From Zoogloea sp. (GTDB lineage Bacteria > Pseudomonadota > Gammaproteobacteria > Burkholderiales > Rhodocyclaceae), in NCBI RefSeq assembly GCF_017302315.1, contig NZ_JAFLDT010000046.1, positions 1 to 33,384 of the forward strand: 33,384 nt of DNA, in the 5' to 3' direction. Below the pieces are notes generated by a model. The model saw only the letters and a program-made list of their open reading frames with translations. It was not told the DNA's origin and made no database searches. Every line of letters begins with the position of its first letter. The stretch's first letter is position 1. The position numbers were made by a program, and so were the translations under genes. Positions 14,643-22,546 of this stretch are shown here, one piece after another.

Positions 14643-15898
14643 TGCAATTCCCCTTCCATGATCCGGCGCCACCGCCACAGGGCGGCAGCCGCCATCAGTT
14701 TGAGTACCAGGGGCACCACCGCATACACGGCCGACAGGGCCGCCATGGCGTCCGCATCCCGTGCCCCCGGCGCGTAGCCGAGAAAGCCCAGCAGCGGCAG
14801 GGCCAGCCCGGCCGCGAGGGCAAGATTGGCCTTGGTGACGAAGGCCCACCAGCCGAAACAGGCGCCAGCGCGCGCCTCCTCGCGGCGCGCCAGCTGATCG
14901 GCGAGCAGGGCCGGCGGCAGGGCCAGATCGGCGCCCAGGGCCAAGCCCGACAAAGCACACAGGGCACCGAAGGCCAGGATGTCGCCGGGGCCGATGAATG
15001 CGGCCCAGGCAAACACCGCCACGGCCAGCCCCATGCCGGCCAGCCAGGCCCGTGCCTTGCCCACCCGCCGGGCCAGACGCACCCACACGGGCAGGCCCGC
15101 GGCGCCAGCCAGAAAGTAGAGGGCCAGGAACAAGCCCGACAGGTCCTCCCGCCGGACCACATCGGCCACGAAGAACAGCACTGTGGACGCCGGCACCGCC
15201 GCCGCGATGCCATTGAGGGCGAAGACCCCCAGCAAGGCGGCAAAGGGCCGGTCGGCGAGGACGCCGCGCAGGGCCGCCCACGGGTTCTCATGCCGCGCCA
15301 CGGGGCGTCGGCCGGCGGGCATGCCCGGCAGGCTGACCAGGGCCACCAGCCCCAGGATCGTCACGAAGACCAGCCCCGTCCGCGCCAGCCCGGCCTCCAT
15401 GGTGGCGGCCAGCACGCCCGGCAGGGCAGCCGCCAGCAACACGCCAACAAGTCCGAAGCCCTCCCGCGAGGCCACCAGGCGGGTGCGCATGTCGCTGCTC
15501 TCGCCCAGCTCGGCGCCCCAGGCCCCGTGGTTGATGGTGGCCACCGAGTAGCCGAAGGTCACCACCACCAGCAAGCTCGCCAGCCACAGACCGCCCGCCC
15601 CGGGGGGCGGCGCCAGCAGGCCGCCCACCCCCAGGGCCAGCAGGGGCAGGGCCAGGGCGATGAGCCGTCGGCGACTCAGGAAGCGGTCGGAGGCCCAGCC
15701 GATCAGGGGGTCGCTCACCGCGTCGACGATGCGGGTCAGGAGCAGGATGGCCCCCACCAGGGCGAGGCTCAGCCCGGCCTGGTCAGCGTACAGTTTGGGC
15801 ACATGCACGTAGATGGGCAGTGCGGCAAAGGCAAGGGGCAGGCCGAGCAGACCATATCGCAGGCCAAAAAAGGCTACATGTCGCTCGCCGGCCGGCAT
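14639..15898 (-). CDS. MFS transporter, GPH/MelB-like
   Basis: The 419-residue integral membrane protein has about 12 hydrophobic helices. The loop between helices 2 and 3 has DAVSDPLIGWASDR, typical of the glycoside-pentoside-hexuronide (MelB-like) branch, whose Asp residues couple cation movement. Despite the family name, members in lipid operons have no known substrate. The ATG at 15898 shares one base with the stop of the previous gene (TGATG). A GTG one codon earlier is possible. By context it may move a lipid-related or hydrophobic compound, but that is a guess. Confidence 0.88.
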   Translation of the reverse strand: MPAGERHVAFFGLRYGLLGLPLAFAALPIYVHVPKLYADQAGLSLALVGAILLLTRIVDAVSDPLIGWASDRFLSRRRLIALALPLLALGVGGLLAPPPGAGGLWLASLLVVVTFGYSVATINHGAWGAELGESSDMRTRLVASREGFGLVGVLLAAALPGVLAATMEAGLARTGLVFVTILGLVALVSLPGMPAGRRPVARHENPWAALRGVLADRPFAALLGVFALNGIAAAVPASTVLFFVADVVRREDLSGLFLALYFLAGAAGLPVWVRLARRVGKARAWLAGMGLAVAVFAWAAFIGPGDILAFGALCALSGLALGADLALPPALLADQLARREEARAGACFGWWAFVTKANLALAAGLALPLLGFLGYAPGARDADAMAALSAVYAVVPLVLKLMAAAALWRWRRIMEGELQ

Positions 15899-16425
15899 CA
15901 CGAGGCCTGCCCGAGCAAGCGGCTGCGCAGGGCGGGAACCCGGGTGCGGCTGTCCAGCCAGATGGCGAAGAAGGCGCGGGCAAAGGCCGGATCGGCCACC
16001 TCGCCCGCCAGCCGGCCCTGGTGGTAGAAGGCCGCGCCACGGCCCGGCAGATGCACCCCGACGAGGGTCTCACCCGCCGCCACATCCGGAAATACCCGCT
16101 CCAGCTCCGCCTTCCAGCGGCCGAGGCGGGCATCGTCGCCGCCGCCGAGGCGCCGCATCTCATCAAGACTGGTGCTCACCAGGGTCTCCCGCGAGAACCC
16201 CCGGGTATAGGTCAGCACGAGGGCGAATGGGGCGTCCTCCCGATAGCCTTGGGCGCCGACCCACAGGGCCGCTTCATAGAGGCGCAAGCCCAGGAAGCGA
16301 GCCTCGCCGCTGCCGAGGGTGCGCCAGCCCGGTGCCAGGGCCTTCACCGGCTCGGGCAGGCTCGCCGCCACCGGCGCCGCCAGGGCCAGGGCGACGGCCA
16401 CCAGGACCTTAGCCAGACCGCGCAT
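15898..16425 (-). CDS. Exported chalcone-isomerase-like protein
   Basis: The 175-residue protein has a signal peptide (MRGLAKVLVAVALALAAPVA, cleaved near AAS). One domain related to bacterial chalcone-isomerase-like proteins follows: GSGEARFLGLRLYEAALWV, ALVLTYTRGFSRETLV, and a C-terminal FARAFFAIWLDSRTR. In plants this fold includes both chalcone isomerase and fatty-acid-binding relatives, and the bacterial exported forms probably bind fatty acids. No flavonoid chemistry is implied. It overlaps the cfa gene end by 17 bases and the MFS start by one. Confidence 0.85.
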   Translation of the reverse strand: MRGLAKVLVAVALALAAPVAASLPEPVKALAPGWRTLGSGEARFLGLRLYEAALWVGAQGYREDAPFALVLTYTRGFSRETLVSTSLDEMRRLGGGDDARLGRWKAELERVFPDVAAGETLVGVHLPGRGAAFYHQGRLAGEVADPAFARAFFAIWLDSRTRVPALRSRLLGQAS

Positions 16426-17638
16426 GGCTTAGCTGGAACTGATGCACATCCACGGTGCCCGCCCGGAAACCGGCTTCGCAGTAGGCCAGGTAGAAACGCC
16501 ACAGGCGCACGAAACGCTCGTCGTAGCCGAGCGCACGCACCTCCGGCAAGGCGGCCTCGAAGCCTTCGCGCCAGCGCACCAGGGTCTCGGCGTAGTCCTG
16601 TCCAAAGGCCAGATCCCCTCGCACGACGAGCCCGGCCTTGCGGACGTGCCGGCCGAACACCGCCGGGCTGGGCAGCATGCCGCCCGGAAAGACGTAGCGC
16701 TGAATGAAATCCGTACCCTTGCGATATCCGGCAAACAGGGCATCGGCAATGGTGATGGTCTGCACCACGGCGCGGCCACCGGGCTTGAGACGATCGCGGA
16801 TCTGGGCGAAATAACCCGGCCAGAAGCGCTCACCGACCGCCTCCATCATTTCGATGGAGACGATGTGATCGTAGCTACCGCGGACATCCCGGTAATCGCA
16901 CAGCTCAAAATCGGCACCGTCGGCCCAGCCCCCCTGCTCCGCCCGGGCCCGGGCCCAGCCCAGCTGCTCCCGCGACAGGGTCAGGCCAAGCACCCGGCAG
17001 CCGTACTCCTTGACCGCGATCTCTGCAAAGCCGCCCCAACCACAACCGATTTCCAGGATTAGCTGGCCGGGCCGCACATCCAGCTGCTCAAGCACATTGT
17101 GGTACTTGCGGCGCTGGGCACGCTCCAGCGACTCTCCCGGCGCCAGGCTCAGGGCACTGGAATAGCTCATCCCCGGGTCCAGCCACAGGCGGTAGAAATC
17201 GTTGCCCAGGTCGTAGTGGGCCTGGATGTTGCGAAGGGAACCTGCCCGGGTGTTGGCCCGCAGCAGGTGGGTCAGGCGATGGCCGATCAGGCGCCAGGCC
17301 TTGCCGTGGATGGCGCGCTGCAAGGTCTCCCGGTTGCGGGCCAGCAGCGTCAGCAGGGCCGGCAGGTCGGCGGTCTGCCAGTCGCCGGCCATCCAGGCCT
17401 CGGCAAACCCGATATCTCCCTTGGCCAGAATCTCGTCAAAGACCGCTTCGTCGGCCACACTCATGTGGGCCACGCAGGGGCCGCGCCCGACCCGCCGGGT
17501 CAGGCCGGTGCCGATCTGCACATCGATGGCGCCGCCGCCGATGCTGTCAAGAAGCCCCAGCACGAGGCGGGTGCCGCGGCGCAGGTGCGCAGCCTGGTCG
17601 GCAACGGCGCCGACAAAGGGGTGTTCCAGCCGGTTCAT
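16409..17638 (-). CDS. cfa: Cyclopropane-fatty-acid-synthase-family methyltransferase
   Basis: The 409-residue enzyme has an N-terminal lipid-interacting domain (1-135) and a SAM-dependent methyltransferase domain. Family landmarks are the NIQAHYDLGNDFYRLWLD stretch (137-154), LEIGCGWGG (195-203, SAM binding) and IEMMEAVGE. YRKGTDFIQRYVFPGGMLPS follows. It transfers a methyl group to the double bond of unsaturated phospholipid acyl chains. The product may be cyclopropane or a methylated precursor of furan fatty acids, as described for a Cfa relative in Rhodobacter. Sequence alone does not decide. The ATG at 17638 overlaps the DUF1365 stop. The frame extends to 17716, but that part is a shadow. 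Confidence 0.92.
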   Translation of the reverse strand: MNRLEHPFVGAVADQAAHLRRGTRLVLGLLDSIGGGAIDVQIGTGLTRRVGRGPCVAHMSVADEAVFDEILAKGDIGFAEAWMAGDWQTADLPALLTLLARNRETLQRAIHGKAWRLIGHRLTHLLRANTRAGSLRNIQAHYDLGNDFYRLWLDPGMSYSSALSLAPGESLERAQRRKYHNVLEQLDVRPGQLILEIGCGWGGFAEIAVKEYGCRVLGLTLSREQLGWARARAEQGGWADGADFELCDYRDVRGSYDHIVSIEMMEAVGERFWPGYFAQIRDRLKPGGRAVVQTITIADALFAGYRKGTDFIQRYVFPGGMLPSPAVFGRHVRKAGLVVRGDLAFGQDYAETLVRWREGFEAALPEVRALGYDERFVRLWRFYLAYCEAGFRAGTVDVHQFQLSHARSG

Positions 17639-18408
17639 GACGAAAGCTCCTCGGTGGGCGGATGGGGTTTGCAGAAGAAGGGAACGCGACGGAGGGCGAG
17701 CCGCAAGGCTTGCCAATGGATACGGGCCACCACGCCGAAGCTCATCAGCGGCAGTCGCCCCAGCCAGCCAAGCAGGACGCGGCCGGTGAGGGGCTGCTCC
17801 CGGCCCGATAGGCGGGTGGCGAGCTGGCAGTGGCCGCCTTCCCAGTAGTCAATGGCGGTGCTCACCACCCCACCCTGGCGGGAGAAGCGGAAGCGGTACT
17901 CACCCCGCACCGGAAAGAAGGGCGACACATGAAAGACCTTGCAGGCCTTCAGCTCGTCACCGGCCGTAATGGGGCGGTGGTCCGGGTGGGCCACCAGATA
18001 GTTGTGATGCTCGCCGAAGGTGTTGCTGACTTCGGCCAGCACGGCGCGCAGGCCGCCCTGTCGGTCGTGGCAGAACCAGAAGCTCACCGGGTTGAACAGG
18101 AAGCCGAACATGCGCGGCATGGTCTGCAGCACCACCTCGCCGTCGGCTTCGACCAGCCCCTGGCGGTCCAGCAGGTCGCGGATCCAGGGCAGCAGGGGTG
18201 AGCCGTTGCGGGCCCCGTGGTCGCGGCTGCGCAGGGAGAACACGCCCGGGCGATCCACACCCAGCAGCGGCACACGCAGGCCCTCCAGGCGGCTGAGGGG
18301 AATGCGCAGGGTGGCCAGGGGATAGGTGAAGCGGTTGTGCACCGGGCGGGTGCGCTCGTGCATCACCGCGCCCATGCACACCTTCGGCGCGAAAGCCTCG
18401 GCCGCCAT
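17635..18408 (-). CDS. DUF1365 family protein
   Basis: The 257-residue protein matches DUF1365, almost always found beside COG2907 and Cfa genes. Motifs are HERTRPVHNRFTYPLATLRIPL, FGFLFNPVSFWFCHD, SNTFGEHHNYLV and KVFHVSPFFPV. His and aromatic residues recur (FNPVSFWFCH, EHHNY), which could hold a metal or haem, but this is speculative. There is no signal peptide. A hydrophobic C-terminal part may touch the membrane. The gene overlaps both neighbours (COG2907 stop and cfa start) by four bases, so the three are translated as a unit. Confidence 0.9.
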   Translation of the reverse strand: MAAEAFAPKVCMGAVMHERTRPVHNRFTYPLATLRIPLSRLEGLRVPLLGVDRPGVFSLRSRDHGARNGSPLLPWIRDLLDRQGLVEADGEVVLQTMPRMFGFLFNPVSFWFCHDRQGGLRAVLAEVSNTFGEHHNYLVAHPDHRPITAGDELKACKVFHVSPFFPVRGEYRFRFSRQGGVVSTAIDYWEGGHCQLATRLSGREQPLTGRVLLGWLGRLPLMSFGVVARIHWQALRLALRRVPFFCKPHPPTEELSS

Positions 18409-19748
18409 CAGGCCACCACCTCGCTGAACTGACCGCTCCCCTGCCAGGGTGCCGCCACCCCCAGGGCCGCCGCCACGGCGAGGGCCGACTTGAGCCCGTC
18501 CTCATGGAAGCCGTAGCCTGTCCAGGCACCGGCAAACCAGCTATGGCCTTGCCCCTGCAGGGCCGGCAGGCGGGCCTGGGCGTCAATGGCGCCCTGGTCA
18601 AAGACCGGGTGAGCATACCCATAGCGCCCGAGCACGGTATCGGCCTCTGGCTCGACGAGGGGATTGAGGGACAACACCACCGGGGTGGACACGGGCAGCG
18701 GCTGCAGCCGGTTGAGAAGGTAGGACACGGACACCGGCCGCTCACCGGGGGCCCCCTCGCCGGACAGGTAGTTCCAGGCGGACCACACACCGCGTCGGCG
18801 GGGTAGCAGGCGCGTGTCGGTGTGCAGCCAGGCATCGTTGTGCTGGTACTTGACGGCCCCCAGCACTGCGCGCTCGAGCTCGCTGGCGTCGGCGCCGAGC
18901 AGGGCCAGGGTCTGGTCGGAGTGGCAGGCAAACACCACCTCGTCGAAACGCTCGACATCGCGGCGGGTACGCACGGCCACGCCGAAGCCCGCCTCACGAC
19001 GCACCTCCAGGACGGGGGTGGCGACCCGCACTTCGCCGATACCGCTTGCCAGCTTGTCCACGTAGCTGCGCGCACCGTTTCTCACGGTGTACCAACGCGG
19101 GCGGTCGAAGACCTGCAGCAGGCCGTGGTTGTGGCAGAAACGCACAAAGGTGGCCAGCGGATAGGCCAGCATGCTGCGGGTCGGGCAGCTCCAGATGGCG
19201 GCAGCCATGGGGATCAGGTACCAGTCGCGGAAAGCGTGGCCATAGCCATTAATCAACAGGTAGTCACCGAGGGCCATGTCGGGGGTCGTGCCTTCCCGGG
19301 CCATGCGGGTGGTTTCCCGATTGAAGCGCCCAATGTCCTGGAGCATCTGCCAGAACGCCGGCCGCAGGAGATTGCGGCGCTGGGCAAAGAGGCTGGCCAG
19401 ATCGCTGCCCGCCCACTCAAGGTCGTTCGACGCAAGGCTCACGCCGAAGGACATCTCGCTTTCCACGGTATCGACGCCGAGGAGGGCAAAAAGGGCACAC
19501 AAGTTGGGGTAGGTGCGTCGGTTGAAGACCAGGAAACCGGTATCCACCGGAAAGCACTGCCCATCCACCTCGATGTCCACCGTGTGGGTGTGCCCCCCCA
19601 GGTAATCTCCTCCTTCGTACAGCACCACCTCGTGTTCGCGGCTGAGCAGCCAGGCACTCGCCAGGCCGGCGATGCCGGCGCCGATCACGGCAATGCGCCT
19701 ACCCTCCCGGGGACGGGGAGCGAACTTGTCTAGCGGACCACGATCCAT
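18408..19748 (-). CDS. FAD-dependent amine-oxidase-type oxidoreductase (COG2907)
   Basis: The 446-residue flavoprotein has the dinucleotide-binding motif VIGAGIAGLASAWLL (21-35) followed by VVLYEGGDYLGGHTHT, typical of the COG2907 group of amine-oxidase/desaturase-like flavoproteins. A C-terminal FAD motif WFAGAWTGYGFHEDGLKSAL closes the fold. Relatives in Rhodobacter belong to the singlet-oxygen regulon and to furan fatty-acid formation, where a flavoprotein desaturates a methylated acyl chain. That role fits here but is inferred. The ATG at 19748 has AGGAG about 7 bases upstream. It is the first gene of the eight-gene operon ending at 12884. The usual ECF sigma/ChrR genes are not adjacent. 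Confidence 0.92.
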   Translation of the reverse strand: MDRGPLDKFAPRPREGRRIAVIGAGIAGLASAWLLSREHEVVLYEGGDYLGGHTHTVDIEVDGQCFPVDTGFLVFNRRTYPNLCALFALLGVDTVESEMSFGVSLASNDLEWAGSDLASLFAQRRNLLRPAFWQMLQDIGRFNRETTRMAREGTTPDMALGDYLLINGYGHAFRDWYLIPMAAAIWSCPTRSMLAYPLATFVRFCHNHGLLQVFDRPRWYTVRNGARSYVDKLASGIGEVRVATPVLEVRREAGFGVAVRTRRDVERFDEVVFACHSDQTLALLGADASELERAVLGAVKYQHNDAWLHTDTRLLPRRRGVWSAWNYLSGEGAPGERPVSVSYLLNRLQPLPVSTPVVLSLNPLVEPEADTVLGRYGYAHPVFDQGAIDAQARLPALQGQGHSWFAGAWTGYGFHEDGLKSALAVAAALGVAAPWQGSGQFSEVVA

Positions 19749-19784
19749 TGGCTACTCCTAACTATGACTCTGGCGCTCAGCGCA

Positions 19785-19890
19785 TGTGAAAAAACGTAGC
19801 AAGCAGTTCGAGTTCGTCCCGAGAAGCGCAGCCGTGCCGGGCGTACGGCGCGCATCGCAGGGGCGAGATCGGGCCGCGCAGTAGCGCTAT
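19785..19890. repeat. ~105-bp dispersed intergenic repeat, copy 2
   Basis: Matches 9402-9506 in the same orientation, sharing GTTCGAGTT, CCCGAGAAGCGCAGCCGT, GCAGGGGCGA and ATCGGGCCGCGCAGTAG. The central hairpin arms differ in sequence (GCCGT...ACGGC) yet still pair, so structure rather than sequence is kept. It lies between the folE2 stop and the COG2907 promoter. Confidence 0.8.
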
Positions 19891-19900
19891 TCACACGCGC

Positions 19901-20701
19901 TCAATCGTTGCGGCCTTCCATGAGGGCGTAGGCCGAGTGGTTGTGGATCGACTCGAAGTTCTCCGATTCCACCGTCCAGGCCGCAATGCGCGGCTCGGCG
20001 CGCAGGCGCAGGGCCACGTCGCGCACCAGGTCTTCGACGAACTTGGGGTTGTCGTAGGCACGTTCGGTCACCCACTTTTCGTCCGGGCGCTTGAGCAGGC
20101 CGAAGATCTCGCAGGAGGCCTCCTCCTCGGCGATGCGTACCAGTTCCTCCAGGCTCATGTCCTCCCGCAGCAGCACGCTCAGGGTCAGGTGGGAGCGCTG
20201 GTTGTGGGCGCCGTAGTCGGAGATCTTCTTGGAGCAGGGGCACAGGCTGGTCACCGGCACCACCACCTTGATGCTCAACGCCGCATCGCGACCGAAGGCC
20301 TTCTCGACCGTCACGGTAGCGTCCAGATCCAGCAGACTTTCAACCCCGCTGACCGGTGCACGTTTGCGCATGAAGAAGGGGAAGCACACCTCCATCCGGC
20401 CGGCCGTCGCCCCCAGGTGGATCAGGGTTTCGCAGATCATGCCGCGCAGGCCCTCCAGATCCAGGGCCGCGCGATCAGCCTCGAGCACCTCGACGAAGCG
20501 CGACATGTGGGTGCCCTTGACCTCGGGCGGCAGGAACACGGTCATCTCCAGCGTGGCGACGGTGTGCTGGACCTGCCCATCCCGATCCAGAAAGCGCAGG
20601 GGATAACGCAGGCCACGCACGCCGACTCGCTGGATGGCGAGCTGGCGCAAGTCCTCACTGGCCTGTACATCGGGAAGGTGCAGCTTTTCAGGGGCATTCA
20701 C
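19901..20701 (-). CDS. folE2: GTP cyclohydrolase FolE2 (type IB)
   Basis: FolE2 converts GTP to 7,8-dihydroneopterin triphosphate, the first step to folate and other pterins. It does not need zinc, unlike FolE. The 266-residue protein has the COG1469 marks: [11 protein letters not shown] (63-73), [20 protein letters not shown] (151-170, with metal-binding Cys and His166), YDNPKFVED (216-224) and [10 protein letters not shown] (250-259). In many bacteria folE2 is Zur-controlled. Here it lies about 7 kb from the Zur operon, behind gpx, in an operon starting at 21526. GGAG precedes the ATG by about 9 bases. No Zur-like box is seen upstream. Confidence 0.95.
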   Translation of the reverse strand: MNAPEKLHLPDVQASEDLRQLAIQRVGVRGLRYPLRFLDRDGQVQHTVATLEMTVFLPPEVKGTHMSRFVEVLEADRAALDLEGLRGMICETLIHLGATAGRMEVCFPFFMRKRAPVSGVESLLDLDATVTVEKAFGRDAALSIKVVVPVTSLCPCSKKISDYGAHNQRSHLTLSVLLREDMSLEELVRIAEEEASCEIFGLLKRPDEKWVTERAYDNPKFVEDLVRDVALRLRAEPRIAAWTVESENFESIHNHSAYALMEGRND

Positions 20702-20740
20702 GGGGCAGTCTCCTGTCGGGGGCCGGGGGAAGGATGGCTA

Positions 20741-21304
20741 TCAAGGCCGCTCGGCGAGGGCCTTTTCAATGGCATTCACGAGGGTGCGGCTGTCCGGTGA
20801 GGTGGTGCTGGGGAAGCTCGACACCTTCTGGCCGCTGCGATCAATCAGGTATTTATGGAAATTCCACTTCGGCCGCTCTCCGGTGAGGGACGCGAGCTGG
20901 CGATAAAGGGGATTGGCGGTCGCCCCGACCACGTCGGTCTTCGCAAACATCGGGAACTTGACGCCGTAGGTCAGGCGGCAGAAGTCGGCGATCTCCTTGT
21001 TGCTGCCGGGCTCCTGACTGCCGAAGTCGTTGGACGGGAAGCCCACCACCACGAGGCCCTGCTCCCGATATTTGGCATGCATCTTTTCCAGCCCGTCGTA
21101 CTGGCCCGTGAAACCGCAGTAGCTCGCGGTATTGACCACCAGCACGACCTTCCCCCGGTACTGGCACAGGGATTGGGGCACATCGTCCTGAAGCCGTGGA
21201 AAGCGATGATCGAGGAGGGGCGGGCACGCGTCCTGGGCAGCCCAGGAGGCGGCGGAGGCCAATAGCAGGGCGCCGATGAGTAGGGGGCGGGCAAGGCTGA
21301 CCAT
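20741..21304 (-). CDS. Periplasmic glutathione-peroxidase-family protein
   Basis: The 187-residue protein has a signal peptide (1-22, ending ASWA) and the thioredoxin-like peroxidase fold. Peroxidatic Cys63 is in VNTASYCGFTGQY (58-70), Gly/Asn-rich GFPSNDFGSQEPGS (88-101) follows, and WNFHKYL (147-153) gives the active-site Trp and Asn. Cys109 is a candidate resolving cysteine, which would make it thioredoxin-dependent. It likely removes lipid or hydrogen peroxides in the periplasm. The gene lies 12 bases after the small gene at 21317 and 39 before folE2, in one operon. Confidence 0.92.
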   Translation of the reverse strand: MVSLARPLLIGALLLASAASWAAQDACPPLLDHRFPRLQDDVPQSLCQYRGKVVLVVNTASYCGFTGQYDGLEKMHAKYREQGLVVVGFPSNDFGSQEPGSNKEIADFCRLTYGVKFPMFAKTDVVGATANPLYRQLASLTGERPKWNFHKYLIDRSGQKVSSFPSTTSPDSRTLVNAIEKALAERP

Positions 21305-21316
21305 GGTCTTCCCCGC

Positions 21317-21526
21317 TCAGAGACCGGCGTTCTGGTGCAGGAAGATCTTCACATCAAGATCGTCGTCCTGGACAGGGAAGGCGCTGGATTCCGACGCGGC
21401 CTGAGCAAGCGGACTCTCGAAGACGTGTGGCTGAGCGGCCATGTGCTGAACACCGAAGGCCACCGCCCCCATGAACAGCATGGTGGTGATCAGGCCGGAG
21501 GGTGTCTCGACGCGGGATGTGTTCAT
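21317..21526 (-). CDS. Small membrane or secreted peptide (69 aa), first gene of gpx-folE2 operon
   Basis: The ATG at 21526 has AGGA about 9 bases upstream, inside the palindromic site at 21532-21544. A TTG at 21544 is possible but would lie in the operator. The product has one hydrophobic segment (about 8-26, GLITTMLFMGAVAFGVQHM), then a polar acidic tail (FPVQDDDLDVKIFLHQNAGL). It may be a one-pass membrane or exported peptide. I do not recognise it. Its place at the head of a peroxidase/FolE2 operon and divergent from a CarH-like regulator suggests a light or oxidative-stress role. Confidence 0.6.
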   Translation of the reverse strand: MNTSRVETPSGLITTMLFMGAVAFGVQHMAAQPHVFESPLAQAASESSAFPVQDDDLDVKIFLHQNAGL

Positions 21527-21531
21527 GATGT

Positions 21532-21544
21532 TTGTCCTAGACAA
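21532..21544. promoter_or_regulatory. Palindromic site TTGTC-CTA-GACAA (putative operator 1)
   Basis: Five-base arms around CTA, placed just before the small gene at 21526 so that its AGGA ribosome-binding site falls inside the site. It shares the TTGTCC/GGACAA core with the second site at 21592. It is probably bound by the MerR-type regulator encoded at 21611. Confidence 0.6.
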
Positions 21545-21591
21545 TTGATAGACACATCCCTACACTAGAACCAAATATTCGCAATGTCAAC

Positions 21592-21610
21592 ATTTTGTCC
21601 AGGACAAAAT
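21592..21610. promoter_or_regulatory. Perfect palindrome ATTTTGTCC-A-GGACAAAAT (putative operator 2)
   Basis: Nine-base arms around one central A, ending immediately before the regulator's ATG at 21611. Its AGGA serves as ribosome-binding site, so binding here would block both transcription and access to the start. Between sites 1 and 2 lies the AT-rich divergent promoter region. Confidence 0.7.
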
Positions 21611-22546
21611 ATGAACACACCTCTCCAAGCAACCGGTCTGCCCATCGCCGCAGTGGAGCGCGACACCGGCCTGGCCAAGGACACCCTGCGCGTCTGGGAA
21701 CGTCGCTACGGTTTCCCGCAGCCCGCGCGGGACGCCAATGGGGAGCGGACCTATCCGCTGGAGCAGGTGGACAAGCTGCGCCTGATCCGGCGCCTGATTG
21801 ATCAGGGTCTGCGCCCGGCGAAGATCATCGGCCTCGATGTGCAGGCCCTGGTGGGCATGCTCGACGAAATCGGCAAGCCCCGTGACGGCGGCGATCCGGA
21901 GCGCTGCGCGCAGTTCGCGGCCATCCTCAAGTTCGTGCGCCTGCACCTCCATGAGGATCTGCGGCGCACCCTGCAGCAACTACTGATGAAACTCGGCTTG
22001 CAGCGCTTTGTCAGCGAGGTGGTGGCGCCCCTCAACCGCGTGGTGGGTGACGCCTGGCTGCGCGGAGAGCTGGAGGTACCCGAAGAGCATCTCTACACGG
22101 AGCAGATCCAGAACATCCTGCGGGCCGCAATCAGTGCCCACGCCGCCCTGCGCAGCGGCCGGCCGGTGGTGATGTTGACCACCTTCCCCGAGGAACAGCA
22201 TGCGCTCGGCTTGTTGATGGTGGAGGCAACCCTCACGCCGGAAGGCGCCTGCTGCGTCTCTCTGGGCACCCAGACCCCCCTTGAGGACATCCGCAACGCG
22301 GCCGCCAGCGGGCGCTTCGACATCGTGGCCGTCTCCTTCAGCTCGGCCTACCCGGCCCGCCAGGCCATTGATGGCCTGCGCACCCTGCGCAGCGGGCTGC
22401 CGGAGCAGGTCAGTCTATGGGCGGGCGGCGCGGCCCTGCAGGGGGCCGCCAGGAAACTCCCGGGCATCACGGTTTTCGAGTCCATTGATGATCTACCCGG
22501 CGCCCTCGATGCTTGGCGCAGGCTTTACTGCGCCGCTCAGGCGTAA
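21611..22546 (+). CDS. MerR-family regulator with B12-binding (CarH/LitR-like) domain
   Basis: The 311-residue protein has a MerR helix-turn-helix (about 8-75, LRVWERRYGFPQPARDANGE), a four-helix B12-cap domain and a Rossmann-like cobalamin domain. The CarH photoreceptor signature W-x9-EH is present as W149 and E159-H160. HxxG, with the lower-face cobalt ligand, is H197-A-L-G200. CarH binds DNA as a tetramer with adenosylcobalamin in the dark and falls apart in light. By analogy this protein should be a light-dependent repressor. The ATG at 21611 has AGGA at 21601. An ATG at 21584 in frame lies before the operator. Divergent from the gpx-folE2 operon; its stop overlaps the gluQ stop by 10 bases. 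Confidence 0.9.
   Translation: MNTPLQATGLPIAAVERDTGLAKDTLRVWERRYGFPQPARDANGERTYPLEQVDKLRLIRRLIDQGLRPAKIIGLDVQALVGMLDEIGKPRDGGDPERCAQFAAILKFVRLHLHEDLRRTLQQLLMKLGLQRFVSEVVAPLNRVVGDAWLRGELEVPEEHLYTEQIQNILRAAISAHAALRSGRPVVMLTTFPEEQHALGLLMVEATLTPEGACCVSLGTQTPLEDIRNAAASGRFDIVAVSFSSAYPARQAIDGLRTLRSGLPEQVSLWAGGAALQGAARKLPGITVFESIDDLPGALDAWRRLYCAAQA

Noticed and set aside
14642-16027. 461-codon plus-strand frame opposite the MFS gene
   Set aside because: Gln/Gly/His-rich shadow without domain signs; the minus strand is a clear 12-helix carrier.
19728-19740. TTGTCTAG half-site resembling the MerR operator near the COG2907 start
   Set aside because: It lies inside codons 3-8 of the gene and lacks the second arm, so control of the lipid operon by this site is not supported.
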